A stretch of DNA of 64,000 bases from JAEUOS01 sp046160545 (GTDB taxonomy: Bacteria > Pseudomonadota > Gammaproteobacteria > Burkholderiales > JAEUOS01). Under the pieces are notes generated by a model, which had not been told where the DNA came from, did no database searches, and was given only the letters and a program-made list of their open reading frames with translations. Location: NCBI GenBank assembly GCA_046160545.1, contig JBJXGS010000174.1:1-64000 (forward strand), given 5' to 3'. Within the stretch, counting starts at the first letter, position 1. Each line of letters starts with the position of its first letter. Below, one piece after another: positions 16,918 to 26,152 of this stretch. Both the position numbers and the translations under genes were made by a program.

Positions 16918-17778
16918 ATGTTCGTCATCATCGGCTGGGTCGTCTCCCTGGGTTGCATATTCGGGGTCTTCATCGTCCACGGCGGCAACATAGGCGTGGT
17001 CATGAAAGCTCTGCCCTTTGAAATGACCACCATCATGGGCGCGGCCATCGGCGCCATGATCGCGACCAATACGCCCAAGGCTCTCAAGGCGACGCTGGCC
17101 GGATTCGGCCAGTGTTTCAAGGGAAGCAAGTACACCAAGGCGCGCTACATGGAGCTGATGGCGCTGCTATTCGACCTCTTGCAGAAGATACGCAAGGAGG
17201 GACTGATGTCCATCGAAAAGGACGTCGAGGATCCGCACAATTCCCCGTTGTTCCAGAAGTACCCGACCGTGGGCAGCGATCATCACGTGACCGAGTTCGT
17301 CACCGACTACCTGCGCATGATGGTGTCGGGCAACCTGAACGCTCACGAGATCGAGTCCCTCATGGACAGCGAGATCGAGACACACCATCACGAGGCGCAT
17401 GTGCCGGCGCAGGCGATCACCCGTCTCGCCGGCGGCCTGCCCGCGTTCGGCATCGTCGCGGCCGTTCTTGGCGTGGTCAACACCATGGGATCGGTGGGCC
17501 AACCGCCGGCGGTCCTGGGCGGAATGATCGGCTCGGCGCTGGTGGGCACTTTCCTGGGGATTCTGCTTGCCTATGGCATCTTCGAACCGCTTGCCGGGTT
17601 GCTGGAGCAAAAGGTCGACGAGGCAGGCAAGGAACTGCAGTGCATCAAGACCACGCTGCTCGCCAGCATGCAGGGCTATGCCCCGCAGGTGGCGATCGAA
17701 TTCGGCCGCAAGGTCCTGTATTCGACCGAACGCCCCGCCTTTGCCGAGCTCGAGGCTCACGTCAAGGGCAAGAAGTAG
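16918..17778 (+). CDS. motA: MotA, proton-channel stator subunit
   Basis: Inner-membrane stator subunit that, with MotB, couples proton flow to rotation. The 286-residue protein has the expected N-terminal helices (residues 1-22 and about 30-48), a cytoplasmic loop with KIRKEGLMSIEKDVEDP, containing the charged residues that contact FliG, and helices 3-4 with GGLPAFGIVAAVLGVVNTM and GGMIGSALVGTFLGILLAYG. It is of the usual proton-type and followed by motB after 35 bases. Confidence 0.98.
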   Translation: MFVIIGWVVSLGCIFGVFIVHGGNIGVVMKALPFEMTTIMGAAIGAMIATNTPKALKATLAGFGQCFKGSKYTKARYMELMALLFDLLQKIRKEGLMSIEKDVEDPHNSPLFQKYPTVGSDHHVTEFVTDYLRMMVSGNLNAHEIESLMDSEIETHHHEAHVPAQAITRLAGGLPAFGIVAAVLGVVNTMGSVGQPPAVLGGMIGSALVGTFLGILLAYGIFEPLAGLLEQKVDEAGKELQCIKTTLLASMQGYAPQVAIEFGRKVLYSTERPAFAELEAHVKGKK

Positions 17779-17813
17779 AGCGCAGGCGTTGGAACGCCGC
17801 AAAGGAAATCGAC

Positions 17814-18836
17814 ATGGCAGGGGACGCGAAGAAACTCCAACCGATCATCGTCAAGAAGATCAAGAAGGGCGGTCACGCCCACCACGGCGGAGCCTGGAAG
17901 ATTGCCTACGCCGACTTCGTGACGGCGATGATGGCGTTCTTCCTGCTGATGTGGTTGCTGGGGTCGACTGCCCAGGGTGACTTGAAGGGTATTGCCGACT
18001 ATTTCTCGTCGCCGCTAAAGGTTGCGATGCAGGGCGGTACCGGCAGCGGCGACAGCTCATCGATCCTCAAGGGAGGCGGGCGCGACCTGACGCGCGCGAC
18101 CGGCCAGACCAACCAGTCCGACAGCCCCAAGGACAAGAAGACCTACAACCTGCAGGCTGCCAAGGCGGAGGCGATTCGCGCCGAGCGCGCGCATCTGCAG
18201 GAACTCAAGCAAAAAGTCGAAAAGATGATCAGCGGCAACGCCCAGTTGGCCCAGCTCGCCAATCAGATCCGCCTGGACATCACAACTGAGGGCCTGCGCA
18301 TCCAGATCGTCGACGAACAGAATCGGCCGATGTTCGACTCGGGGCGCTCGCAGATGAAGGAGTACACACGCGAGATCCTGCGCGAGATCGGGCGCGCCCT
18401 GGGCGGTTCGGAACACAGGATCAGTCTCTCCGGACATACCGACGCGACTCCGTTTCCGGGCGGCGAGCGTGGCTACAGCAACTGGGAGCTGTCTGCCGAT
18501 CGCGCCAACGCGGCGCGCCGCGAGCTCGTGGCAGCGGGCCTGGATGAAACCCGCATGTTGCGCGTGGTCGGGCTTGCTGCTTCGGTACCCTTCAAGCCGG
18601 CCGAACCTTTCGATGCGAGCAACCGGCGCATCAGCATCATTGTCATGAACCGCCAGGCCGAGCTGGCGGTCACGCGCGACGGGCCGAGCGTGGAAGTGTC
18701 GGCCGTCGATGCGGTCCCCGAGGCGCTGGCGAACAAGCCCGTGATCGTGCCGCCGGCGCCGTTGGCGTCGCCGACACCGCCGACACCACTGCGCCAGGCA
18801 CCGCCGCTAACAATCGCACCGCCGTCGCCGCGCTGA
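17814..18836 (+). CDS. motB: MotB, peptidoglycan-anchored stator subunit
   Basis: MotB anchors the stator and carries the proton-binding Asp. The start is MAGDAKKLQPIIVKKIKKGG after AAAGGAAA. The single membrane helix contains AYADFVTAMMAFFLLMWLLG with the essential Asp. A linker follows, then an OmpA-like peptidoglycan-binding domain (about residues 165-280) with SLSGHTDATPF, NWELSADRANAARR and SNRRISIIV. The last 45 residues are Pro/Ala-rich and variable. 340 residues in total. Confidence 0.97.
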   Translation: MAGDAKKLQPIIVKKIKKGGHAHHGGAWKIAYADFVTAMMAFFLLMWLLGSTAQGDLKGIADYFSSPLKVAMQGGTGSGDSSSILKGGGRDLTRATGQTNQSDSPKDKKTYNLQAAKAEAIRAERAHLQELKQKVEKMISGNAQLAQLANQIRLDITTEGLRIQIVDEQNRPMFDSGRSQMKEYTREILREIGRALGGSEHRISLSGHTDATPFPGGERGYSNWELSADRANAARRELVAAGLDETRMLRVVGLAASVPFKPAEPFDASNRRISIIVMNRQAELAVTRDGPSVEVSAVDAVPEALANKPVIVPPAPLASPTPPTPLRQAPPLTIAPPSPR

Positions 18837-18999
18837 CCTTGACGGGCCACGGCCATCCGCGGGTTTCAGACTTGACGGCAAACCGCAGTCGATCGATGGG
18901 ACATCCCGACATGCGGCTCGAGGGGCATCACTGCGGCTGCTTGCGGTCTGGCCTCAGCCCCGAGTTGCTGCTAGGCGGGGAGGTGGACGGCGTGGCGCA

Positions 19000-19034
19000 G
19001 GCGCGCCTTGTGGCAGGCTGAGCCTGCGCGCGCC
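19000..19034. terminator. Nested hairpin between convergent motB and small unknown gene
   Basis: GGCGCGC at 19000-19006 pairs with GCGCGCC at 19028-19034 and encloses GCAGGC-TGA-GCCTGC (19013-19027). It lies between the end of motB and the end of the leftward small gene at 19109, so it could serve both directions. There is no U-tract. The rest of 18837-19108 holds nothing I can recognise. Confidence 0.45.
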
Positions 19035-19108
19035 CGCAGGGCGTGCGCCGCTGCCAAACTCCGGTCGGTTTGCTTGTGGTTTGTGGTGCGCGCAAGACCG
19101 GCGCGGGC

Positions 19109-19303
19109 TCAGGACGAGGCTCTCCAGCCCGCCTGACAGCTGGGTCGTCCGCCAATCAGGGCGAGCAGTTCCGCATCAGCTTCGTCCGCGTCGATTTCCA
19201 CGACCTCGTAGTTATCGTTGAGGAAGGCATCGTCAAGGGCACCTGTACGGGCGGTCTCCTGACCCCACTGGTCGGCATTGTCGCCGCGAAGTGTCGGTGC
19301 CAT
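19109..19303 (-). CDS. Small hypothetical protein, 64 residues
   Basis: I do not recognise this protein. AAGGAGA lies seven or eight bases before MAPTLRGDNADQWGQET, a very good ribosome binding site, which is the main reason for calling it. The product is acidic in the middle (ALDDAFLNDNYEVVEIDADE) and soluble, without a signal peptide or membrane segment. It lies alone on the minus strand between motB and flhB. A role in motility is only suggested by position. Comparison with flagellar clusters of relatives would show whether it is conserved. Confidence 0.55.
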   Translation of the reverse strand: MAPTLRGDNADQWGQETARTGALDDAFLNDNYEVVEIDADEADAELLALIGGRPSCQAGWRASS

Positions 19304-19469
19304 TTCGTTCTCCTTTTCTTGCAGCCGCACGCAGGGCCGCCGGTGTCGCCATCCTGGCCGACATACGCCTTTCCCAGCTCTGGAAGACGTCGCCTTTCAC
19401 TTGGCTATTCGGCGCATGGGCACCCCTCATGCAATCGAATAATCGACCCGTTACAGCGAAGGACCGTGC

Positions 19470-20612
19470 ATGGCGGAAGGCTCGGACATCGAACGGGAGT
19501 TACCGGCGTCACAGAAGCGCCTGGATGAGGCACGCGAACGCGGCGAGACCGCGCGTTCACGCGAACTCAGTACTGCGCTTCTGATGCTGGTTGCGGCCGG
19601 CGGGCTGATGGTGGCCGGCCCGACGCTGATCGCGCATGCCAAGGGCTTTCTGGCGGCCGGCCTGGCGCTGCCGCGTGGCGCAGCGTTTGACACCGGCATC
19701 GCGCTGGAAGGCGCGGCACGCACCACCGTGTGGGGCTTTGCAATTGCCTTGCCGTTGCTGCTCGCGCTGCTCGTGACGGCCTGCGCAGCGCCGCTGGCAC
19801 TCGGCGGTTGGGTCTTTGCGACCGAAGCGCTGGCACCCAAGTGGTCGCGCCTGGACCCGATCGCAGGCATCGGCAAACTCTTCTCCTGGAACGCGCTGGC
19901 AGAACTTGTCAAGGCGATCGCCAAGGTTGCCCTGCTCGGCGGGGTGATCGCCTATCTGGTGTGGACCGGCCAGGAGGCCTTCATCGCCCCGTTGGCGCAG
20001 GCAACGGGTGAGGCCCTTGGCTTTGCCGGCAGCCTGATCGCGCGTGACTTCGTCTGGATGGCCGCGGTCCTGATCCTCATCGCGGCCATTGATGTGCCGG
20101 TGCAGTTGTGGCAGCACGCGCGCGGGCTGCGCATGTCCTTCGAAGAGGTCAAGCGCGAGGCCAAGGAGACCGAAGGCGACCCGCAGCTGAAGGGCAAGCG
20201 CCGTGCGCGTGCCCGCGAGGTGGCGCGGCGCCGCATGATGGCGGCGGTCCCGACGGCGGACGTGGTCGTCACCAATCCGCAGCACTATGCAGTGGCGCTC
20301 AAGTACGACAGCAAGCGCATGGGAGCGCCGCGCGTGGTCGCCAAAGGGGTCGACGAAGTCGCCGCGCGCATCCGCGCCCTGGCGGCGGAACACGATGTAC
20401 CGCTCATGGAAGCACCGCCCCTTGCGCGTGCCTTGTACGCGCATGCCGAGATCGACGGCGAAATTCCTGCTGCCCTCTACAACGTCGTGGCACAGGTGCT
20501 GGCCTGGGTCTATCAGCTGCGCAGTGCGGCCGCTGGACGGTTCCCGGCGACTCCGCAGTTGGCGCCACTGCCACCGGGTCTGGACCCGCTTGAGACAGGA
20601 GTGGCGTCATGA
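19470..20612 (+). CDS. flhB: FlhB, export-gate substrate-specificity switch protein
   Basis: FlhB has four membrane helices (about residues 30-215) and a cytoplasmic domain that undergoes autocleavage and switches export from rod/hook to filament substrates. The linker region MSFEEVKREAKETEGDPQLK and the C-terminal domain are typical. The cleavage site, normally NPTH, reads NPQH (VVTNPQHYAVALKYDSKRM). The Asn-Pro bond is kept; Gln replaces Thr. GAAGGA precedes the start. 380 residues; its stop overlaps the flhA start by ATGA. Confidence 0.97.
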   Translation: MAEGSDIERELPASQKRLDEARERGETARSRELSTALLMLVAAGGLMVAGPTLIAHAKGFLAAGLALPRGAAFDTGIALEGAARTTVWGFAIALPLLLALLVTACAAPLALGGWVFATEALAPKWSRLDPIAGIGKLFSWNALAELVKAIAKVALLGGVIAYLVWTGQEAFIAPLAQATGEALGFAGSLIARDFVWMAAVLILIAAIDVPVQLWQHARGLRMSFEEVKREAKETEGDPQLKGKRRARAREVARRRMMAAVPTADVVVTNPQHYAVALKYDSKRMGAPRVVAKGVDEVAARIRALAAEHDVPLMEAPPLARALYAHAEIDGEIPAALYNVVAQVLAWVYQLRSAAAGRFPATPQLAPLPPGLDPLETGVAS

Positions 20613-22696
20613 GCACGCTTGTGGCGGGCGGGATGCGCACCTTCCAGTGGCGCGGCCTGGCGGCGCCGCTGTTCATCGTCATGGTACTGGCCATGATGAT
20701 CCTGCCGCTGCCGCCGCTGCTGCTCGACATGCTGTTCACGTTCAACATCGCGCTTGCGCTGATCGTGCTCCTGGCCGCCGTATATGCCAACCGGCCGCTG
20801 GATTTCGCCGCACTGCCGACGGTGTTGCTGCTGACGACCCTGTTGCGCCTTTCGCTCAACGTCGCCTCGACCCGGGTGGTGCTGATGAACGGCCACACGG
20901 GGCCGGATGCGGCGGGCAAGGTCATCGAGGCGTTTGGACACTTTCTTGTGGGCGGCAACTTCGCAGTTGGCCTGGTGGTGTTCCTGATCCTGGTGGTCAT
21001 CAACTTCGTGGTCATTACCAAAGGCGCGGGTCGTATCGCCGAGGTGTCGGCACGTTTCACCCTGGACGCCATGCCGGGCAAGCAGATGGCGATCGACGCC
21101 GACATGAATGCCGGCCTGATCACCGATGTCGAGGCCAAGAAGCGGCGCGCCGAAATTTCCCAGGAAGCGGACTTCTACGGCGCCATGGATGGCGCATCAA
21201 AGTTCGTGCGCGGCGACGCGGTGGCCGGCATCCTGATTCTCGTCATCAATATCGTCGGCGGGCTGGCCATCGGCCTTATCCAGCACGACTTGAGCTTTGC
21301 CGTCGCCACCGAGAACTACGTGCTGCTCGCCATTGGTGACGGCCTGGTGGCACAGATACCGGCCCTGGTTATTTCAGTGGCTGCAGGCCTGGTCGTAAGC
21401 CGCGTCGCCTCCAGCGATGACAAGGAAGACCTGGGCTCGCAGGTGGCGCGTCAACTCGCCGCCAATCCGCAGACCCTCATGGTGACCGGAGCGGTGCTTC
21501 TGGCGCTGGGCGCCATTCCCGGCATGCCGCATTTGGCATTCCTGCTCTTTGGCGCGGCGGCCTTGTGGCTCGGTCGCTGGCGCATACGTGCCGAGGCGAA
21601 GCGCGTGGCGCAGCCGCCGCCGGCGGCACCGGCGGGAGACGCCGCCGAGGCCAGTTGGGATGACCTGGCGCCGGTCGACGTGCTGGGCCTGGAGGTTGGT
21701 TTTCGACTCATACCGCTGGTCGATCGTGCCGCCGACGGCGACCTGCTCAAACGCATCAAGGGTATCCGCAAGAAGTTCGCCCAGGAGGTTGGCTTCCTGC
21801 CACCGCAGGTGCATATCCGCGACAACCTTGACTTGAATCCCAATGCCTATCGCATTACCGTCAAGGGCGTGAGCGTAGGCGAAGGCGAGGTCTACGCCGG
21901 GCTGTGGATGGCGATCAACCCGGGCAATGCGCACGGCACCCTGCCGGGGACGCCCGGTCGTGACCCCGCCTTTGGCCTGCCCGCGATCTGGATTGAAGGC
22001 GGCCTGCGCGACACCGCGCTCTCCACCGGGCATACCGTAGTCGACGCCGGCACCGTGATCGCCACCCATCTCAATCACCTCATGCAGTCGCACGCCGGGC
22101 TCCTCCTGGGGCGTGCCGAGACCCAGGGGCTGATCGAGCATGCCAATCGGCTCTCGCCCAAGCTCACCGAAGACCTGATTCCCAAGCTGATCCCGCTTGC
22201 GACTTTCAAGCGCGTCCTGCATGGGCTGCTCGACGAAGGTGTCCATCTGCGTGACCTGCGCAGCATCGTCGACACCCTGACCGAGACCGCCGCGCGCAGC
22301 ACCGATGCCGCCGAACTGCTGGCCGCCACCCGCGTGGCGCTTGGACGAGCCATCGTCGGCGGCCTGTCGGCCGGCCGTGGCGACGCTGAAATGCTGGTGC
22401 TCGAACCCGAACTCGAGCGCATGCTTGCGCAGGCCGCCGGGGCCGGCGAAGCGCTCGCCATCGAGCCGGGCCTGGCCGAAAGCATGCTGCGTGAACTGGC
22501 CGCCGCCGCCGAACGCCTCGAGAACCGTGGTGTGCAGAGCGCACTCCTGGTTCCGGACAAGTTGCGCCCGGCGTTGGCACGTCTGGTCCGACGTACCTGT
22601 CCGCGCCTGCGGGTGATCGCGCATGCCGAGGTCCCCGAGGCGTTGACCATCCGCATCGCCGCCGTGGTCGGTGCGCGCGCGGCGCTGCCGGCCTGA
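20609..22696 (+). CDS. flhA: FlhA, flagellar export-gate protein
   Basis: FlhA forms the nonameric ring of the export gate. The N-terminal half has eight membrane helices, with the FHIPEP-family signature RIAEVSARFTLDAMPGKQMA at about residues 145-165 followed by IDADMNAGLITDVEAKKRR. The cytoplasmic half (about 330-695) receives chaperone-substrate complexes. 695 residues is typical. ACAGGAG precedes the ATG, which overlaps the flhB stop. Confidence 0.98.
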   Translation: MSTLVAGGMRTFQWRGLAAPLFIVMVLAMMILPLPPLLLDMLFTFNIALALIVLLAAVYANRPLDFAALPTVLLLTTLLRLSLNVASTRVVLMNGHTGPDAAGKVIEAFGHFLVGGNFAVGLVVFLILVVINFVVITKGAGRIAEVSARFTLDAMPGKQMAIDADMNAGLITDVEAKKRRAEISQEADFYGAMDGASKFVRGDAVAGILILVINIVGGLAIGLIQHDLSFAVATENYVLLAIGDGLVAQIPALVISVAAGLVVSRVASSDDKEDLGSQVARQLAANPQTLMVTGAVLLALGAIPGMPHLAFLLFGAAALWLGRWRIRAEAKRVAQPPPAAPAGDAAEASWDDLAPVDVLGLEVGFRLIPLVDRAADGDLLKRIKGIRKKFAQEVGFLPPQVHIRDNLDLNPNAYRITVKGVSVGEGEVYAGLWMAINPGNAHGTLPGTPGRDPAFGLPAIWIEGGLRDTALSTGHTVVDAGTVIATHLNHLMQSHAGLLLGRAETQGLIEHANRLSPKLTEDLIPKLIPLATFKRVLHGLLDEGVHLRDLRSIVDTLTETAARSTDAAELLAATRVALGRAIVGGLSAGRGDAEMLVLEPELERMLAQAAGAGEALAIEPGLAESMLRELAAAAERLENRGVQSALLVPDKLRPALARLVRRTCPRLRVIAHAEVPEALTIRIAAVVGARAALPA

Positions 22697-22784
22697 AAAC
22701 AAGATCTTCCCATTCTGATTCGTCGCCCCCCATGCATCGCAACTTTCCACCACAAGTCAAGCATTCCGCGAGGAGGACCCAGCC

Positions 22785-24236
22785 ATGATGATGCGCAAAT
22801 TTGTCGCGCCGACGTCGCGCGAAGCCATGCAGAAAATGAAGGCCGAACTCGGCCCCGAGGCACTGGTCATTTCCAACCGCAAGACCGCGGGCGGTATCGA
22901 GATCATGGCCATGCTCGAGACGGAAGCTGAGGCACCTGCGCCGGCTTTCGCACAGCCTGTTGATGCGCAACCGGCGTCCGCGCGGGGAGCGCGAGCACAA
23001 GCACAAGCGATTGAGCAATACCGGTTCACCGAGGCCGGTGCAGGGCGCCCCGGTATTTCAGCACCGCGCGCCCCCGCCCAGGCCCCTGTGGCTCCACCTG
23101 CCGTGCCCACGGCGCGCACTTTCGCCAGCCTTGAAGAATTTGCCCGGCGCCATGCCCTGCCGCAGTCGGGCGCGCCGGCTCCGGTTGCCCCGGTGAAAGC
23201 CGCCGCACCACCTCCGCAGCGACGCGCCACCGTGCCGGCTTCCGGAACCAATCCGTTTCGAGCCACTGAGTCCGCCCGCCCGACCACACCCGGGGTGGGA
23301 GATACCCGCGTGCTCGCCGAGCTTGCCGAACTCAAGGATTTGCTGCAGACGCAAATGGCGTCCATGGCATGGCGCGACATGACCGGCCGGCGCCCGCTGG
23401 CCCTTTCGATATGGCGGGAAATGATCGATGCCGGTTTCTCCGCCGGCCTTGCACGAACGGTCGCCGAGCGCCTGCCGGATGACGTGTCCGACGCCGAGGC
23501 GCGCCGCTGGCTCGCTGGCGTCCTGGCGAAGAACCTGCGTTGCAGCGACCCGGCCGAGGACGCCTTCGAGCGCGGCGGCGTGTTCGCTCTGGTCGGTCCC
23601 ACCGGCGTCGGCAAGACCACGACCACCGCCAAGCTCGCCGCACGCTGCGTCGTGCGGCACGGCGCCCAGGCCTTGGGGCTCATCACGACCGACAGTTATC
23701 GCATCGGCGCGTTCGACCAGCTTGCCATCTACGGAAAAATACTTGGCGTACCGGTGCATTCGGCACAGTCCTATGCCGAGCTGACCGCGCACATCGAAAC
23801 CCTGTCTTCAAAACGCCTCGTGCTCATCGACAGCACCGGCATGGGGCAGCGCGACACGCGTCTTCCGGAGCAGATCAACCTGCTCAACCACCCGCGTATC
23901 CGCCGCGTGCTTTTGCTCAATGCGGCCGCCCAGGCCGAGACGCTCGACGACGTGGCGCGCGCCTATCGCGGCCAGGCCGCCGGCGCCACGCCGCTGGCCG
24001 GAGTGATTCTCAGCAAGCTGGATGAAGCGGCGCGGCTGGGGCCGGGGCTCGATGTGATTGCGCGTCACGGCCTGGAGCTCATGTGTGTGACCAACGGCCA
24101 GCGAGTGCCGGAGGACCTGCATGTGCCGGCCGGTACCGCACTGGTGCACCGCGCACTGAAGTCCGGAGCCGACCTCCAGTTCGCATTGCGCGACGACGAA
24201 GCGCACGCCCGTGCTTTCCAATCCTTCGGCGCCTGA
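22785..24236 (+). CDS. flhF: FlhF, SRP-type GTPase for flagellar placement
   Basis: FlhF determines the site and number of flagella, usually at the pole. It has the typical N-terminus RKFVAPTSREAMQKMKAELG, a Pro/Ala-rich linker (about residues 45-180), an N domain, and a GTPase domain with P-loop LVGPTGVGKTTTTAKLA at about 266-282, TTDSYRIGAFDQL, LIDSTGMGQRD and LSKLDEA. All G motifs are present. AGGAGGA precedes the start. Presence of flhF-flhG in an FlhDC organism suggests polar flagellation, but that is inference. Confidence 0.96.
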   Translation: MMMRKFVAPTSREAMQKMKAELGPEALVISNRKTAGGIEIMAMLETEAEAPAPAFAQPVDAQPASARGARAQAQAIEQYRFTEAGAGRPGISAPRAPAQAPVAPPAVPTARTFASLEEFARRHALPQSGAPAPVAPVKAAAPPPQRRATVPASGTNPFRATESARPTTPGVGDTRVLAELAELKDLLQTQMASMAWRDMTGRRPLALSIWREMIDAGFSAGLARTVAERLPDDVSDAEARRWLAGVLAKNLRCSDPAEDAFERGGVFALVGPTGVGKTTTTAKLAARCVVRHGAQALGLITTDSYRIGAFDQLAIYGKILGVPVHSAQSYAELTAHIETLSSKRLVLIDSTGMGQRDTRLPEQINLLNHPRIRRVLLLNAAAQAETLDDVARAYRGQAAGATPLAGVILSKLDEAARLGPGLDVIARHGLELMCVTNGQRVPEDLHVPAGTALVHRALKSGADLQFALRDDEAHARAFQSFGA

Positions 24237-24243
24237 TCCCCAC

Positions 24244-25095
24244 ATGCCCAACCCGCTATCTCCCGACTACCTGGCCAGCCTGCCGGTCGATCAGGCCGCC
24301 GGTTTGCGTTCTCTGCTCTCGCGCTCTTTGCTGCGCATCCTGCCGGTGCTGTCCTGCGACGAAGATCGCACTGGAGGGGTCGTCGCCGGCCGCTTGGCAC
24401 TGGCCTTGGCCAGGAACGGCCGCAACGTCGTTCTGCTTGACGGGACCGGTGCAGCCGCCGCCGCCGTCGGCGCCTCCGGAGCGCGCGACCTGGTCGACCT
24501 GCTGCACGGGCGCGCCGACTTCGACGCCGTCGCGGTCGCCCCGGCCGATGGGCTGCGCTGCCTGCGCGCAATGCAAGGTTTGCCGGAGCTCATTGCCGCG
24601 GGTGCCGCGAATGACGAGTTCTTCGCCGGCTTCCTGAGGCTTGAGAACCCGCCTGACACGCTCGTCATGACCCTGCCCTACCAGGGCTTTGCCGGGTCGT
24701 CCTGGTTACCGGGTGGCGGCGAGGTCCTGCTCCTTTGCCCCTGTGGCGAACGTGGACTGACCGGCGCGTACGCGGTCATCAAGCGTCTGGTCAGCGAGAC
24801 AGCGATTGACGCCGCGCCAGACTTCCGTCTGCTCATCAACGGCGCATCCGGAGAGCGCGAGGCCAGGGTACAGGCCCGTCATCTTGCGGACACGGCACGG
24901 CGCTTTCTCGGGGTCACCGCCAGCTATGCAGGAAACCTGCCGCGCAACTCGTTGGGCCAGGCGCTCGGGGTTTCGGCGAGCGGTGGGCGCCATCCAGACA
25001 GCGACCGCACGCTTGCGCGCCTGGCTGGGGAAAGCGCCATGTGGCGCCTGACCGAGTGTGCGGCACCTGATGTCAGCGCCGCCCTGACGCACTAG
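24244..25095 (+). CDS. flhG: FlhG/MinD-like flagellar number regulator, divergent
   Basis: Position between flhF and fliA identifies this as the FlhG (YlxH/FleN) slot. FlhG is normally a MinD-type ATPase that limits flagellar number by acting on FlhF. Here the N-terminal region where KGGVGKT should occur reads LSCDEDRTGGVVAGRLALAL, so the P-loop is missing, although NGRNVVLLDGT matches the following strand of the fold. The ATG 7 bases after flhF is preferred (283 residues); a GTG at 24211 would overlap flhF. ATP binding is doubtful. Confidence 0.75.
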   Translation: MPNPLSPDYLASLPVDQAAGLRSLLSRSLLRILPVLSCDEDRTGGVVAGRLALALARNGRNVVLLDGTGAAAAAVGASGARDLVDLLHGRADFDAVAVAPADGLRCLRAMQGLPELIAAGAANDEFFAGFLRLENPPDTLVMTLPYQGFAGSSWLPGGGEVLLLCPCGERGLTGAYAVIKRLVSETAIDAAPDFRLLINGASGEREARVQARHLADTARRFLGVTASYAGNLPRNSLGQALGVSASGGRHPDSDRTLARLAGESAMWRLTECAAPDVSAALTH

Positions 25096-25118
25096 TTGCA
25101 ACGCGAGGAAGCTATCTC

Positions 25119-25835
25119 ATGTATACCGCCACCGGCACTGTCGAACGCAAGAAGAATGTCGAGCAGTTCGTACCTCTGGTCAAGCGCATGGCCCACCATC
25201 TCCTTTCACGGCTACCCGCGTCGGTGCAGGTCGATGACCTGGTGCAGGCCGGCATGCTGGGCCTGATGGACGCCGCCAGCCGCTTCGAGGAAGGGCAGGG
25301 CGCCCAGTTCGAAACCTATGCCTCGCAGCGCATCAAGGGGGCCATGCTTGACGAACTGCGCTCCAACGACTGGATGCCACGCGGTGTCAGGCGCGCCCAG
25401 CGCGACATCGAAAAGGCCATCGGGCGTCTGGAGCACAGGCTCGGCAGGCCGCCGGCCGAAACCGAGGTGGCCAGCGAGATGAAATTGACGTTGGCGGAAT
25501 ACCAGAGCCTGCTGGGGGAGGCACGCGGCGCGCAACTCGTGCATTTCGACCACGGCGACGACTCCGACGACGCCGAGTCCTTTCTGGATCGCCACGTGCG
25601 CGATCCGGCCGGCGATCCGTTGGAACAGGTTGGTGACGCACGATTCCGCGGGGCCTTGATCGAAGCCATCGAGAATCTGCCGCCGCGCGAAAAAAACCTC
25701 ATGGGCCTGTACTACGAGAAGGAAATGAATTTCCGCGAGATCGCGGCGATCATGGGCGTGACCGAATCACGCATCTGCCAGTTGCATACCCAGGCCGTGG
25801 CGCGCATCCGCACCCGGCTCAAGGAGTGGCGCTAG
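25119..25835 (+). CDS. fliA: FliA, flagellar sigma factor (sigma-28)
   Basis: Directs RNA polymerase to late flagellar promoters; inhibited by FlgM (27520). Region 2 has RLPASVQVDDLVQAGMLGLM and FETYASQRIKGAMLDELRS; region 3 has DIEKAIGRLEHRLGRPP; region 4 has LPPREKNLMGLYYEKEMNF and ESRICQLHTQAVARIR. 238 residues, normal. GAGGAAG precedes the ATG. It is last gene of the flhB-flhA-flhF-flhG-fliA series. Confidence 0.98.
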   Translation: MYTATGTVERKKNVEQFVPLVKRMAHHLLSRLPASVQVDDLVQAGMLGLMDAASRFEEGQGAQFETYASQRIKGAMLDELRSNDWMPRGVRRAQRDIEKAIGRLEHRLGRPPAETEVASEMKLTLAEYQSLLGEARGAQLVHFDHGDDSDDAESFLDRHVRDPAGDPLEQVGDARFRGALIEAIENLPPREKNLMGLYYEKEMNFREIAAIMGVTESRICQLHTQAVARIRTRLKEWR

Positions 25836-26082
25836 AGTCTTGTCTGCGGGATTCCCGAGACGAGGTGACCATGCCGACCTCGTAGGCTGCCAGAATCACT
25901 TTGAACCTGTCGCCGTCATGTCGAGGTCAGAGCGACATGGCGGCCGGTTGCTCGCCCTGGGTCGGCCGGGCCGGAGCGCGACCTTGGGCTTTGCTCTGCC
26001 GGGCCTCCTGCCGCAGGGGACGTCGGCCATGACGCCGGGATAATGGGCGCAGGCGGGCGGTTTTTGGGTACACTCGCGCGCC

Positions 26083-26106
26083 GCACGGCCTGCGGCCGTG
26101 CTTTTT
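26083..26106 (+). terminator. Rho-independent terminator downstream of fliA
   Basis: GCACGGCC-TGC-GGCCGTGC directly followed by TTTTT: a canonical intrinsic terminator, the best in the window. It lies about 250 bases after the fliA stop and before the next plus-strand gene. The 317-base stretch 25836-26152 otherwise shows no gene; a -10-like TACACT at 26069 has no -35 partner. Confidence 0.85.
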
Positions 26107-26152
26107 GTGCCGACGCGAATCGTCGATTCGGACCCCTGATGAGGAGTCAGGC

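Noticed and set aside
26041..26110. Possible small RNA between TACACT and the terminator at 26083
   Set aside because: The -10-like box is only about 9 bases before the hairpin and has no -35, too short for a meaningful transcript; simpler as the fliA operon terminator.
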